This document shows, piece by piece, positions 49,279 to 58,737 of a stretch of 64,000 bases of DNA. Within the stretch, counting starts at the first letter, position 1. Every line of letters starts with the position of its first letter. The position numbers were made by a program, and so were the translations under genes. The notes beneath the pieces are model-generated. The model was given only the letters and a program-made list of their open reading frames with translations. It was not told where the DNA came from and did no database searches. Source of the stretch: Cyanobium sp. ATX 6F1 (GTDB lineage: Bacteria; Cyanobacteriota; Cyanobacteriia; PCC-6307; Cyanobiaceae); assembly GCF_024346315.1 (NCBI RefSeq), contig NZ_JAGQCS010000008.1, forward strand, positions 90,152 through 154,151, read 5' to 3'.

Positions 49279-49599
49279 ATGTCCACCTCCATCTCCCAGC
49301 AGAAGATCCGCATCCGCCTGAAGGCGTTCGATCGCCGCATGCTGGATCTCTCCTGCGAAAAGATCATCGAAACCGCGGACCACACCGCCGCCACGGCGAT
49401 CGGACCCATCCCCCTCCCCACCAAGCGCAAGATCTATTGCGTGCTGCGCTCGCCCCACGTTGACAAGGACTCACGCGAGCACTTCGAAACTCGCACCCAC
49501 CGGCGAATCATCGACATCTACAACCCTTCCTCGAAAACCATCGACGCCCTGATGAAGCTGGATCTACCCAGCGGCGTCGACATCGAAGTGAAGCTCTGA
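49279..49599 (+). CDS. rpsJ: 30S ribosomal protein S10 (uS10)
   Basis: uS10 is part of the 30S head and also functions as NusE in antitermination. The product has 106 residues, with [27 protein letters not shown] and [25 protein letters not shown] diagnostic. The frame is open ten codons upstream, but the ATG at 49279 is the family start. It sits at the end of the str operon, not at the head of the S10 cluster, as in other cyanobacteria. Confidence 0.97.
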   Translation: MSTSISQQKIRIRLKAFDRRMLDLSCEKIIETADHTAATAIGPIPLPTKRKIYCVLRSPHVDKDSREHFETRTHRRIIDIYNPSSKTIDALMKLDLPSGVDIEVKL

Positions 49600-49717
49600 G
49601 GCGTGCTCCGGCCCTGCAAGGCCTGGATTGTTCCTAGCATCAGGGCCTGGTCAGGGTCTCCCATCTGGTTGACTCCAGGCCCAATTCCTTTGTCCTGCAG
49701 CCACGCAGCGTGACCAC

Positions 49718-50383
49718 GTGACCGAACTGTCCGTCAGGGAACTTCCCCTTTTTCCCCTGCCGGATGTGGTGCTCTTCCCCCAGGAAGTGCTGCCCCTCCA
49801 CATCTTTGAACCGCGCTATCGCATGATGCTGAGCACGGTTCTGGAGAACGACCGTCGCTTCGGTGTGGTGCGGTGGGATCCCCAGACCCAGCGGATGGCC
49901 GAGGTGGGCTGCTGCGCCGAGATCCTCCAGTGCCAGACCCAGGACGACGACCGCAGCAACATCGTCACCCTGGGCCAGCAACGCTTTCGGGTGCTCGACG
50001 TGGTGCGGGAAGCCCCGTTCCGGGTGGCCCTGGTGAGCTGGATCGAAGACGAAACCGCTGAAAGCCACAACGATCTCCAGCAGCTCGCTACGGAGGTGAC
50101 CCAGGCCCTGCAGGATGTGGTCGATCTCACCGGCAAGCTCTTCGGCAAGATCACACCCCTGCCCAGCGACCTGCCCGATCTGCCCCGGGAACTGTCCTTC
50201 TGGATCGGCTCCCACCTGGGTGGTCCCGTGGCCGACCACCAGCAGGCGTTGCTGGAAATCACCGACACCGGTGAACGGCTGCGGCTGGAGTTCGAGTTGC
50301 TCGATCGCACCCGTCGCCAGCTCGCCGCCCGCACCGTGTTGAAGGACACCTTCAAGGATCTGGGCGATTCCGTCCCCGACTGA
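49718..50383 (+). CDS. LON peptidase substrate-binding domain protein, GTG start
   Basis: The 221-residue product consists of the N-terminal LON domain alone: LPLFPLPDVVLFPQEVLPLHIFEPRYR (about residues 9-35) and RFGVVRWDP. It has no ATPase or protease domain. Stand-alone LON-domain proteins are common in cyanobacteria; their role is unknown. The GTG at 49718 gives MTELSVRELPLF. The next gene starts 10 bp after its stop. Confidence 0.88.
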   Translation: MTELSVRELPLFPLPDVVLFPQEVLPLHIFEPRYRMMLSTVLENDRRFGVVRWDPQTQRMAEVGCCAEILQCQTQDDDRSNIVTLGQQRFRVLDVVREAPFRVALVSWIEDETAESHNDLQQLATEVTQALQDVVDLTGKLFGKITPLPSDLPDLPRELSFWIGSHLGGPVADHQQALLEITDTGERLRLEFELLDRTRRQLAARTVLKDTFKDLGDSVPD

Positions 50384-50392
50384 GGCAAGCGA

Positions 50393-51349
50393 TTGGCGTT
50401 CCCTGGGCAGGTCCTGCTGGCCATGCTGCTGCTCGCGTTGGCGCTGGCCCTGGCGCTGTGGCTGTGGCAACGCCACGGCCGCCAGTTCCAGAGCTCGGCC
50501 ACGGTGGCGGAGGCCTACGACCGCTGGACAGACGACCAGCTGCTTGAGCGCCTCTGGGGCGAGCACGTGCACCTGGGCCACTACGGCAGCCCCCCCCGCC
50601 GGGTGGATTTTCGCCGCGCCAAGGAGGACTTCGTCCATGCCCTGGTGCGCTGGAGCGGCCTCGATCGACTACCCCCTGGCAGCACGCTGCTGGATGTGGG
50701 CTGCGGCATCGGTGGCAGCGCCAGGATCCTGGCCCGTGACTACGGCTTCCAGGTGGTGGGCATCAGCATCAGCCCGGGCCAGATCGAGCGGGCCAGGTCC
50801 CTGACCCCCAGCGGACTGTCCTGCCGATTCGAGCTGATGGATGCCCTGGCGCTCGAGTTTCCCAATGGGAGCTTCGATGCGGTCTGGAGCGTGGAGGCAG
50901 GGCCCCACATGGCCGACAAGCAGCGCTACGCCGATGAGCTGCTGAGGGTGCTCAGGCCAGGTGGTCTCCTGGCTGTGGCCGATTGGAACCGACGCGATCC
51001 CGCGCTCCAAGCCACCACGGCCACCGAGCGCTGGGTGCTGCGCCAGCTGCTCGATCAATGGGCCCACCCGGAATTCGCCAGCATCAATGGCTTCCGGCGT
51101 CACCTGGAGCGAAGCGAGCACCTGGGATCAGCGGCGGCCGTGGGCACCGACGACTGGAGCGCTGTCACCCTGCCCTCCTGGATCGATTCGATCCTCGAAG
51201 GGGTGCGCCGCCCCAGCGCCGTCCTGGGCCTCGGTCCCAGCGCCGTGCTCAAGGGGCTCAGGGAAATCCCCACCCTGTTGCTGATGCATTGGGCCTTCGC
51301 CACCGGACTGATGCAGTTCGGGGTGTTCCGGCTGCGCAAGGCCGACTGA
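50393..51349 (+). CDS. 2-methyl-6-phytylbenzoquinone (MPBQ/MSBQ) methyltransferase
   Basis: The product has 318 residues, starting at TTG 50393; an ATG ten codons in (50423) is possible. A single hydrophobic segment (residues 8-24) anchors it. The class I SAM domain has DVGCGIGGSARILARDYGFQVVGISISPGQIERA, WSVEAGPHMADKQRYADELLRVLRPGG and WAHPEFASINGF. From memory these closely resemble Synechocystis Sll0418, which methylates the tocopherol and plastoquinone precursor ring. It is probably co-transcribed with the LON-domain gene. A gamma-tocopherol methyltransferase is the main alternative. Confidence 0.85.
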   Translation: MAFPGQVLLAMLLLALALALALWLWQRHGRQFQSSATVAEAYDRWTDDQLLERLWGEHVHLGHYGSPPRRVDFRRAKEDFVHALVRWSGLDRLPPGSTLLDVGCGIGGSARILARDYGFQVVGISISPGQIERARSLTPSGLSCRFELMDALALEFPNGSFDAVWSVEAGPHMADKQRYADELLRVLRPGGLLAVADWNRRDPALQATTATERWVLRQLLDQWAHPEFASINGFRRHLERSEHLGSAAAVGTDDWSAVTLPSWIDSILEGVRRPSAVLGLGPSAVLKGLREIPTLLLMHWAFATGLMQFGVFRLRKAD

Positions 51350-51371
51350 ATCACCGGGTTCCGAACGCCCC

Positions 51372-52220
51372 TCAGGCCGTGTCCTCCTCAGGGCCGGCCA
51401 GGTTCGTGAGCGGGTAGGCGCCGAACAGCGCCAGGTGCTGGCAGAGCGGGCGTAACGCTTGAATCGCCTGCTCCAGGGCCAGGCGACCCTCGATCGGCTC
51501 GAGATCAACGAAGAAGATGTACTCGCCCATTTCCCGCTTCGAGGGCCGCGATTCGATCCGGCTCATGTTCAGCGAGCGGTCGGCGAAGCAGCCCAAGGCC
51601 TCCAGCAGCGCACCCGGACGGTTGGCATGGAGCGAGAAGGCGAGGCTGGCCATGGGGCCATCGAGGCCCCGCTCTCCGCGGCGCAACATCAGAAAGCGCG
51701 TGCAGTTGCCCGCCACATCGTTGATCGGGTACGCCAGCACCTCCAGACCATGCTGCTGGGCCGCCTCCAGGGAGGCCACGGCACCACGGAAACGGCTGCC
51801 GGAGACCATCCGGGCCGCCTCGGCGGTGGAGCTGGTGGGGAGCTGAAGGGCCCCGCCCAGGTGATCGCCCAACCATTGGCTGCACTGGGCCAGTGCCTGC
51901 GGGTGGGAGAGCACCTCGCTGATCCCACTGATCGGACCGCTGCCCAGCAGGGCATGGCGGATCGGCAGCACCAGGGCGTGAACCACCGCCAGTTCCGGAT
52001 GCTCCCAGAGGGCATCGAGACAGGCGGTGACGCCCCCCTCCACGGAATTCTCGACGGGCACCACGGCGGCGTCACAGGTGCCCCGGGCAAGCGCCTGGAT
52101 CACGGCCCGGATGCCTGCCTGGGGCACCAGCTCCGGGTTGACATCCCCACTCAGCTCCGCCAGGCGCACGGCGGCCTGTTCGCCGTAGGTGCCGACGGGG
52201 CCAAGAAAGGCGAGGCGCAT
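51372..52220 (-). CDS. pheA: Prephenate dehydratase
   Basis: The enzyme converts prephenate to phenylpyruvate in phenylalanine synthesis. The product has 282 residues. MRLAFLGPVGTYGEQAA starts the periplasmic-binding-like catalytic domain, with VPVENSVEGGV and the catalytic TRF motif in GNCTRFLMLRRG. The C-terminal ACT domain (NRPGALLEALGCFADRSLNMSRIESRPSK) contains the regulatory ESRP motif. It is monofunctional, with no chorismate mutase domain. It is convergent with the MPBQ methyltransferase, 22 bp apart. Confidence 0.96.
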   Translation of the reverse strand: MRLAFLGPVGTYGEQAAVRLAELSGDVNPELVPQAGIRAVIQALARGTCDAAVVPVENSVEGGVTACLDALWEHPELAVVHALVLPIRHALLGSGPISGISEVLSHPQALAQCSQWLGDHLGGALQLPTSSTAEAARMVSGSRFRGAVASLEAAQQHGLEVLAYPINDVAGNCTRFLMLRRGERGLDGPMASLAFSLHANRPGALLEALGCFADRSLNMSRIESRPSKREMGEYIFFVDLEPIEGRLALEQAIQALRPLCQHLALFGAYPLTNLAGPEEDTA

Positions 52221-52244
52221 GGGGAGGGCCAGGACTCAGGTCGA

Positions 52245-52250
52245 TAGGAT
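52245..52250 (+). promoter_or_regulatory. Candidate -10 of the DUF1997 gene
   Basis: TAGGAT lies 24 bases before the DUF1997 ATG in the 53-bp spacer divergent from pheA, which implies a leader of only about 17 bases. No -35 is evident. Confidence 0.3.
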
Positions 52251-52273
52251 CATGCCGCGCCGACCTTCAGGCG

Positions 52274-52786
52274 ATGAACCTGACCTTCAGCGCCTCCCAG
52301 CACTTGGTGATCCCGGTGAGGGAACAGAGCGAGCGGCTTAACGATTACCTCGCCGATGAGCGGCGGATCATCGAAGCCCTCTTCGATCCCCTTCAGCTGA
52401 CCAGCCTCGGTACGGGACACTACCGCTACGAGGTCACCCATCTGCAGGTGTTCCAACTCCAGATCCAGCCGGTGGTGGAGCTTCAGTCGACAACGACTCC
52501 GGGAAGACTCGCCATCGAGGCCATCGACGCTCAACTGGTGGGCCTCGGGATGATCGAAGAGTTCCAGCTCAGCTTGAGCTCCTGGTTGATGGCCACGGGC
52601 CGGTCCCTGGAAGGGGAAGCCTCCTTGAGCGTCACCGTCAGCAGGCCGCCGCTGCTGAAGTTGATCCCGGCCTCGGTGCTGAGCGCCACCGGCGGCTCAC
52701 TGCTGGGGGGCTTGCTCAAGGGCATGAAGACCCGGGTGAGCAAGCAGCTGCTCAAAGATTTCGAGCAGTGGTGCCTGATCCACTGA
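52274..52786 (+). CDS. DUF1997 family protein
   Basis: The 170-residue protein begins [15 protein letters not shown] and is predicted soluble. It shows the DUF1997 pattern: [37 protein letters not shown], a START-like beta-sheet, and an RPPLLKLIP segment before a short C-terminal hydrophobic stretch. The family occurs in cyanobacteria and plastids; its function is unknown. Its last 35 bp overlap the 3' end of rnhB on the other strand. Confidence 0.82.
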   Translation: MNLTFSASQHLVIPVREQSERLNDYLADERRIIEALFDPLQLTSLGTGHYRYEVTHLQVFQLQIQPVVELQSTTTPGRLAIEAIDAQLVGLGMIEEFQLSLSSWLMATGRSLEGEASLSVTVSRPPLLKLIPASVLSATGGSLLGGLLKGMKTRVSKQLLKDFEQWCLIH

Positions 52787-53384
52787 GCAACCGGCCCAGG
52801 AAACTGTGGCGGTGCAGGTCGGTGGCTCCACGCCCCAGCACGGCCTGACGGTGCTGGGGCGTGCCATAACCGACGTGGCGCTCCAGACCGTAACCCGCGT
52901 AGCGCTGGGCCAACCGCTTGATCAGAGCATCGCGGGCCTCCTTGGCCAGCACACTGGCGGCGGCGATGGCGGCGCAGCGGCTGTCGCCATGCACGATCGT
53001 GCGTTGCTCACCGGGCCAGCCCCGAAGGGGCAGAACTCCATCCACGAGCACCAAGGTCGGGGTCAGCGCCAGCCGCTGCAGGGCCCGGCGCATGGCCGCC
53101 TCGGTGGCCGCGCGGATGCCCTCCCGATCAATCTGCCGGGCCGAGGCCTGACCGATCCCCCAGGCGCTGGCGGCGGCCGTGATGCGCGGCACCAACAGCT
53201 GACGGCGGCGGGCAGTGAGCGCCTTGCTGTCGGTGAGGCCCGCGGCTTGAAGGGGCTCGATCGCCTCCTGAGGCAGCACCACCGCCGCCGCAAAAACGGG
53301 ACCGAACAGAGCCCCTCGACCCACCTCGTCGACCCCGGCACAGAGACCGGGATCCCATGGCGATGGGTGCGGAGCTTCGTTCAG
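52752..53384 (-). CDS. rnhB: Ribonuclease HII, probable CTG start
   Basis: RNase HII cleaves RNA in RNA-DNA hybrids and at misincorporated ribonucleotides. The catalytic Asp-Glu pair is in [15 protein letters not shown], residues 19 and 20 counting from [33 protein letters not shown] and [15 protein letters not shown] follow. The only in-frame usual start, GTG at 53324, would delete both catalytic residues. Upstream no ATG, GTG or TTG exists before the frame closes near 53441. The CTG at 53384 overlaps the rne stop as CTGA and is preferred. The function is secure; the start is inferred. Confidence 0.88.
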   Translation of the reverse strand: MNEAPHPSPWDPGLCAGVDEVGRGALFGPVFAAAVVLPQEAIEPLQAAGLTDSKALTARRRQLLVPRITAAASAWGIGQASARQIDREGIRAATEAAMRRALQRLALTPTLVLVDGVLPLRGWPGEQRTIVHGDSRCAAIAAASVLAKEARDALIKRLAQRYAGYGLERHVGYGTPQHRQAVLGRGATDLHRHSFLGRLLSGSGTTARNL

Positions 53385-55501
53385 CGGGCCGCTGAGGACC
53401 GGCGGCGGCGGCGGCGGGGCTCCCCATCGGTACCTTCCTCACCGCTGGCGGATTCCTCGGCGGGCACCACCTTGGTGGTGGTGCGACGGGAGGGGGCAGG
53501 CGCGCCGTTGGAGGCCGGCAGCGAAGGCTGGGCGGCCGCGGGTTCGATCACCACGGAGGCCAGATTGGAATCGGCGGCACCGTAGGCGCTGGTGGGCTCG
53601 AAGCTGGTCACCGGCAGCGGGGTGATCTCCACCAGCGCCGCCGGGGAGGCGCCTCGTTCGGCCTCGAAGGCGCGATCGCCACCGCTGAACGGCTCGGTGG
53701 CACCATCACGACCTTGGTTGGCCGCACCATCTCCACCACCGCGTTGGCGGCGGCGGCGGCGGGGGCCGCTGGCGGACAGTTGCTGCCGGGCCTCCTCGAG
53801 CACCGCCTCGGCATCGTCGCCCGGACGCACCACGCGCACCACCAGGTTGTCGGTGCTTGGGACGGGATCGAGGAGCAGGGCAGGGTTGAGACCGAGCCAG
53901 CCATAGACAAGCTCCTGCTCGGGATCCATGGGCACAACCACGAGGTCAGGTTCCGGCCGACGGCTGCCCCCCCCCTCCGATCCGCCGGCATTGGAGGGGC
54001 CGCCATGGCCATAGCCGCCGTTGGCGCTGCCCCCGTTGGCTGACGACTCAAGCGAGGTGAGGATCGGAACGACGGAGAACTCGTCGGAGTTGTTGAACGA
54101 GGCGGTGGGCAATGGGTTGACACCGGCGTCGTAGCCGTCGCTGGAGCCGCGGCCCCCACGCCCGCCGCGGCGGCGGCGGCCCGAGGATTCCGTGGCCGCG
54201 GAGGGGCTGAGCACCTCGGCCCGGGCGGAGGCGGCGGAGCGCACCAGACCGGTGAGGGTGGCCAGGGGCTGGAGGGTGTCCTTGCCCGGCAAAACGGCCA
54301 CATGGCCGAGGCCTCCACAGCTGGGGCAGGCCCGGCCGAAGAGTTCGTAGATGTTCTGACCCTGGCGCTTGCGGGTGAGCTCCACCAGACCGAGCTCGGT
54401 GAGCTGGGCAATCTGGGGGCGGGCCGTGTCGTCGCGGGCGGCCTGGGTGAAATGCTCCAGCAACTGCAGCTGATCGCGGCGCGACTCCATGTCGATGAAG
54501 TCGATGATCACAACCCCACCGATGTTGCGCAGCTTGAGCTGGCGGGCAATCTCCACCGCCGCCTCGCAGTTGGTCCACAGGACCGTTTCACGGGCGTTGG
54601 CCGAACGGGTGAACGAGCCAGAGTTGACGTCGATGACGGTGAGCGCCTCGGTGGGCTCGATGATCACGTAGCCACCCGACGGCAGATCGACCCGGGGCTT
54701 GAGGGCATCGCGGATCGCCGCATTGACCTTGTGGTGCTCGAGAATCTCGTTGGATTCGCGGTGGTGCTCCACTAGCAGGTTGGCCTGGTCGGCCCCCAGA
54801 AAGGCGTTGACGCGGCCGACCGCCTCGGCGCTGTCGACCACGACGCGCACCACATCGGGGCTGTAGAGGTCGCGCAGAACGCGGTGGATGAAATCTTCGT
54901 CGCGGTTGAGCAGCTCCGGCGGTGAGGCGCTTTCAGCCGCCAGCTGGATGCCCTCCCACTGACGCAGCAGGTTCTCGAGGTCGTCGATCAGCAACTCTTC
55001 GCTGACCCCCTCTGCTTCGGTGCGCACCAGCAGACCTGCGCCGGGGGGCTTGATCAACACCCCGAGGGCCCGCAGCCGGTTGCGTTCGTTCTCGCTGTCG
55101 ATGCGGCGGGAGATGTTCACCCCCTGGCCGTGGGGCTGCAGCACCAGAAAGCGGCCGGGCAGGGTGAGGTTGCCGGTGAGCCTGGGGCCCTTGGTGCCCG
55201 TGGGCTCCTTCATCACCTGCACGAGCACCTTCTGGCGGGGCTCCAGCAGCTCGGTGATGCCGACGACGCCCTTCTTCAGCCGCAGGGGGCCCAGGTCGGT
55301 GACGTGGATGAAGCCGTTCTTCTCGCCTTCGCCGATGTTGACGAAGGCGGCATCAATGCCGGGAAGCACATTTTCGACAGTGCCCAGGTAGACGTCACCG
55401 ATCTGGTAACGCCCCTGGGCCACGACCAATTCGTCAACACGGTCGTCGTTGAGGACTGCGGCGATGCGCAGTTGCTCGGCGATGACGATCTGCTGGGGCA
55501 T
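53381..55501 (-). CDS. rne: Ribonuclease E/G
   Basis: RNase E is the main endonuclease of mRNA decay and rRNA processing. The product has 706 residues. The S1-containing catalytic part begins [19 protein letters not shown] and reaches [21 protein letters not shown] and [13 protein letters not shown]. The zinc-link is CPSC in [14 protein letters not shown]. The C-terminal third is low complexity (Gly, Ser, Arg). It ends with the arginine-rich RRRRRRSSA motif, which in cyanobacterial RNase E recruits PNPase. The ATG at 55501 is the family start. Confidence 0.96.
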   Translation of the reverse strand: MPQQIVIAEQLRIAAVLNDDRVDELVVAQGRYQIGDVYLGTVENVLPGIDAAFVNIGEGEKNGFIHVTDLGPLRLKKGVVGITELLEPRQKVLVQVMKEPTGTKGPRLTGNLTLPGRFLVLQPHGQGVNISRRIDSENERNRLRALGVLIKPPGAGLLVRTEAEGVSEELLIDDLENLLRQWEGIQLAAESASPPELLNRDEDFIHRVLRDLYSPDVVRVVVDSAEAVGRVNAFLGADQANLLVEHHRESNEILEHHKVNAAIRDALKPRVDLPSGGYVIIEPTEALTVIDVNSGSFTRSANARETVLWTNCEAAVEIARQLKLRNIGGVVIIDFIDMESRRDQLQLLEHFTQAARDDTARPQIAQLTELGLVELTRKRQGQNIYELFGRACPSCGGLGHVAVLPGKDTLQPLATLTGLVRSAASARAEVLSPSAATESSGRRRRGGRGGRGSSDGYDAGVNPLPTASFNNSDEFSVVPILTSLESSANGGSANGGYGHGGPSNAGGSEGGGSRRPEPDLVVVPMDPEQELVYGWLGLNPALLLDPVPSTDNLVVRVVRPGDDAEAVLEEARQQLSASGPRRRRRQRGGGDGAANQGRDGATEPFSGGDRAFEAERGASPAALVEITPLPVTSFEPTSAYGAADSNLASVVIEPAAAQPSLPASNGAPAPSRRTTTKVVPAEESASGEEGTDGEPRRRRRRSSAAR

Positions 55502-55925
55502 GGAGGAAAGGGAGGGAGGCTCAGCGGAGCCCTGCCGTGCGGGAGGGAACATCCCCTGGAGGGAATGCAAGCGGACCTGACCCTCTCCCAGCGCTGCTTC
55601 CGAGGGCGCTGGGGAGGGACTGGGGAACCGTTGCGGGAAAGAAGCTCAGAGTGGACGCCGGACGGTATGACGACTGCGAAAACCCCGCCTGATCGGCAGA
55701 GCAAGACGGCCGGTGGGACCAGGGAATGGACAGCCCGCATGCGCAGCGGATCGATCGGTATGGCCTGAGCCCTCGATCGATCAATGAGGCGCAAGAAGCA
55801 GGAGCTGCGCGTCCAAAATCCAAACGGTGCCGAGTGAAACGGCTTTCTGGAACGGTGGATTCAAGAAAGCTGATCCGGAGGGCAGGTTGCAGGTTGTGAT
55901 CTGCAATCGTTCTGCCGTCTTGAAG
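55502..55925. other. Gene-free region upstream of rne
   Basis: 424 bp without a convincing gene; the open frames here have no family character. It should hold the rne promoter and a long leader, which in other bacteria autoregulates rne. CAGGTTG occurs twice in tandem near 55884-55897 on the plus strand. No clear promoter could be fixed. Confidence 0.5.
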
Positions 55926-58628
55926 TCAAATTAGCACGGGCCTCTGATCGGGGGTGCTCTCGCCCCGCAACCCCAGTTGCTCGCGGCACTGCCGGCCCAG
56001 GGCCAGGGGCCGCGCGAGCCGTTCGGCGAACCAGCCCTGCAGATGCTCCGGCCGCAGGCTGCGCCCCTGGGGATCAATCCGCGCGTGGTAGCGCAAACGG
56101 ACCGTGCCCTGGGGATCCGTGGGCCCTGGCTCCAGACACGCCAACTCCTCCAGGTAGGGGCGCAGGTCCCGTTCCCGGGGACGCCCCTTCTTGTCGGTGT
56201 CCTGCCAGATCCACTGGGACGCGGCCAATAACGCCTCCATGGCGTGCTGCCATTCGGCCGACCCCAGCGGGACCGGGCCCGGATCCAGCAGCTCCAGGCT
56301 CCAGGTGGAGGCGACCAACTCCTGGGACAGGCTGGCGCCACCCAACGGGACCTCGCGCACCGACAACAGTTGAAACCCCGCCGGGAGCTGGGCCTGGAGC
56401 CGCCTGAGCACCTCCTCGGGGGCGGTGGGCGCCGCCATCTCCAGATCCAGCCAATCGCCAGCCGCCTCAACCCCCAGGGGCAGCGCCAGGGCGAACTCCA
56501 AGCGAGGCAGGGGGTGGAAGCCACCGGTGAAGCTCACAGGCAGGCCGCTGCGGCGCAGGGCGCGCTCCAGCATCCTCACGCCATCGAGGTGGCTGAGCAG
56601 GGCCAGATCCCCCGTCTTGGCGAAGCGGAAACGCAACCGCTGCAGCCGCTCGCTGGCGGGCGCCCGTGGCGGCAGAGGGGCTGGAATCGGCGGGGGCGGC
56701 ACCACCACGTTGTGGCCGAACTCAGGGCCACAGACCCCGCAGCTGCTGCAGCCGTCAAAGGAGCAATCGGGCACCACCACCGCCGCGAGCGCCCGCTGCA
56801 GGTCATCCGCCAGCCAGGCCTTGTCGACACCGGTGTCGATGTGATCCCAGGGCAGGGGCTGGCGGCAGAACGCCGCCAGATCAGCGGCGCTCAGCGCTTC
56901 GGTGGCCGACCAGCTCCCCAACTCCAGGGCCCGGTAACGGCCCCCCAGACCCGCCGCCTCGATCGCACCCGTCCAGGCGGCGTGGGTGCGCTCGATCGTC
57001 TCGAACCAGGCATCGAGGCCAGCGCCGGCGCGCCAGGCGGCCTCGATCACCGGCGCCAGCCGCCGGTCACCCCGACCGACGAAGTCCTCCATCGCCGAAA
57101 GACGTGGATCAGTGAAATTGGTCTTCAGCCCCCGCAACGCCCGCAGCTCGCGGCGCAGCAGCTCCTGGCGCCGGCGGAATTCGCCTGTGGAGACGCTGTG
57201 CCACTGGAAGGGCGTATGGGGCTTGGGGGTGAAGTTGCTGATCGTGAGGTTGAGCTCCAGCCGCCCCAGATCACGGCAGTTCTGCTGCAGCTGCCGGCAT
57301 GTGTTGGCGATGCCGACCACATCGGCATCGGTTTCCCCCGGCAGGCCGATCATGAAATAGAGCTTGACCTTGCGGTAACCGTTCTCCATCGCCGTGCGGA
57401 TCCCCCGCAGCAGCTCGGCGTCGGTGAGTCCCTTGTTGACGATGTCCCGCAGCCTCTGGCTGCCGGCTTCGGGAGCGAAGGTGAGGCCCGAGCGGCGGGT
57501 GCCGCCAAGGATGTGGGCGATGTTGGAATCGAAGCGGTCCACCCGCTGGCTGGGCAGGCTCAGGCTGACGTTGTGCTCCGCCAGCCGATTGCGCAGCTCC
57601 ACCCCCACCGCCGGCAGGGCCAGGTAGTCGGAGCAGCTGAGTGAGAGCAGCGAAAAATCGCTGTAACCGGTGCGCTCCATGCCGGTTTCCACCGCCTCGA
57701 TCACCGCCTCGGGCTCCACATCGCGGGCCGGGCGCGTGAGCATGCCCGGCTGACAGAAGCGACAGCCGCGGGTGCAGCCCCGGCGGATCTCGATCGTGAG
57801 CCGGTCGTGGACCGTTTCGATGTGGGGCACAAGCCCCATGGCGTAGTGGGGCATCGGCGTGGCCACCCGCCGCAGCAGCCGCTTGGGAAGATCAGGTTCG
57901 AGCGGCACGATCGACACCCCATCGGGGCCGCGTCCGTAGAGGCTGGGCACATAGACCCCGGGCACCTGGGCCAGGTCGCGCAGCAGCTCGCGGCGACCCA
58001 GGCCCGCCGCCTTGGCCTCGGCCACCACCAGGCCGATCTCCGGCAGGAGCTCCTCGCCATCGCCGAGGGCGATGAAGTCGAAGAAGGCGGCGAAAGGCTC
58101 CGGGTTGCTGGTGGCGGTGGGACCGCCGGCGAAGATCAGCGGCGGGGCCGCCGGATCGGTGAGGGGACGATCGCCCCGCTCGCTGGCCCGGATCGGGATC
58201 CCCGCCAGATCGAGCATCTCGAGGATGTTGGTGGCCCCGAGTTCGTAGCTGAGGCTGAAGCCGAGCAGGTCGAAGGCGGCCAGCGCCCGCCGGCTCTCGA
58301 CGGCAAACAGGGGCTGTCCCTGCTCCCGCAGCCGAGCGGCCAGGTCGGGCGCCGGCAGGTAGGAGCGATCACAGAGCTGCCCAGGAACGGCGTTGAGGAT
58401 CGAATACAGAAGAATGTGGCCGAGATTGCTGGCCCCCACCTCGTAGAGCTCGGGGTAGGTGAGACACCAGCGCACCCGCGCCGCCGGCCAGGCCTCGCTC
58501 CAGTCGCGCGGCTCGACGCCGCGCTCGTTGCCGAGGTAGCGACCGGGTTTGGCGATGCCCCGATCCACCAACGGCTCGAACGGCACGGGCAGCTCACCGG
58601 CGCGGACCTGAGCGGCTGCGGCAGTCAT
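55926..58628 (-). CDS. B12-binding-type radical SAM protein (TIGR03960-like) with DUF2344 C-terminus
   Basis: The 900-residue product contains a B12-binding-like N-terminal region and a radical SAM core with the CxxxCxxC motif in IRRGCTRGCRFCQPGM (near residue 284). It continues through GLTFAPEAGSQRLRDIVNKG and MIGLPGETDADV. A cysteine cluster CSFDGCSSCGVC follows at about 625-636, and the last 220 residues match the DUF2344 type (RLRFRFAKTGDLALLSHLDGVRMLERALRRSG). No substrate is known. It is the only gene between rne and dapL on its strand. Confidence 0.85.
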   Translation of the reverse strand: MTAAAAQVRAGELPVPFEPLVDRGIAKPGRYLGNERGVEPRDWSEAWPAARVRWCLTYPELYEVGASNLGHILLYSILNAVPGQLCDRSYLPAPDLAARLREQGQPLFAVESRRALAAFDLLGFSLSYELGATNILEMLDLAGIPIRASERGDRPLTDPAAPPLIFAGGPTATSNPEPFAAFFDFIALGDGEELLPEIGLVVAEAKAAGLGRRELLRDLAQVPGVYVPSLYGRGPDGVSIVPLEPDLPKRLLRRVATPMPHYAMGLVPHIETVHDRLTIEIRRGCTRGCRFCQPGMLTRPARDVEPEAVIEAVETGMERTGYSDFSLLSLSCSDYLALPAVGVELRNRLAEHNVSLSLPSQRVDRFDSNIAHILGGTRRSGLTFAPEAGSQRLRDIVNKGLTDAELLRGIRTAMENGYRKVKLYFMIGLPGETDADVVGIANTCRQLQQNCRDLGRLELNLTISNFTPKPHTPFQWHSVSTGEFRRRQELLRRELRALRGLKTNFTDPRLSAMEDFVGRGDRRLAPVIEAAWRAGAGLDAWFETIERTHAAWTGAIEAAGLGGRYRALELGSWSATEALSAADLAAFCRQPLPWDHIDTGVDKAWLADDLQRALAAVVVPDCSFDGCSSCGVCGPEFGHNVVVPPPPIPAPLPPRAPASERLQRLRFRFAKTGDLALLSHLDGVRMLERALRRSGLPVSFTGGFHPLPRLEFALALPLGVEAAGDWLDLEMAAPTAPEEVLRRLQAQLPAGFQLLSVREVPLGGASLSQELVASTWSLELLDPGPVPLGSAEWQHAMEALLAASQWIWQDTDKKGRPRERDLRPYLEELACLEPGPTDPQGTVRLRYHARIDPQGRSLRPEHLQGWFAERLARPLALGRQCREQLGLRGESTPDQRPVLI

Positions 58629-58737
58629 CGGATCAGGGCCGCAGGGCGGACGCCGATGCTAGGCAGCCCTCCCGGGGCCGCCAGACGGGGCGGCGCCATA
58701 GGAGGATGCCGCCCATCCGAACCGGCGTCGCACCCCC

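Noticed and set aside
53401..53417. GGC-triplet run at the end of rne as a microsatellite
   Set aside because: It encodes the conserved arginine-rich C-terminal motif, which explains the repeat.
55521..55823. A 100-codon open frame in the rne leader
   Set aside because: Its composition is random (Ser, Arg, Pro), it has no family motif, and it covers the expected regulatory leader.
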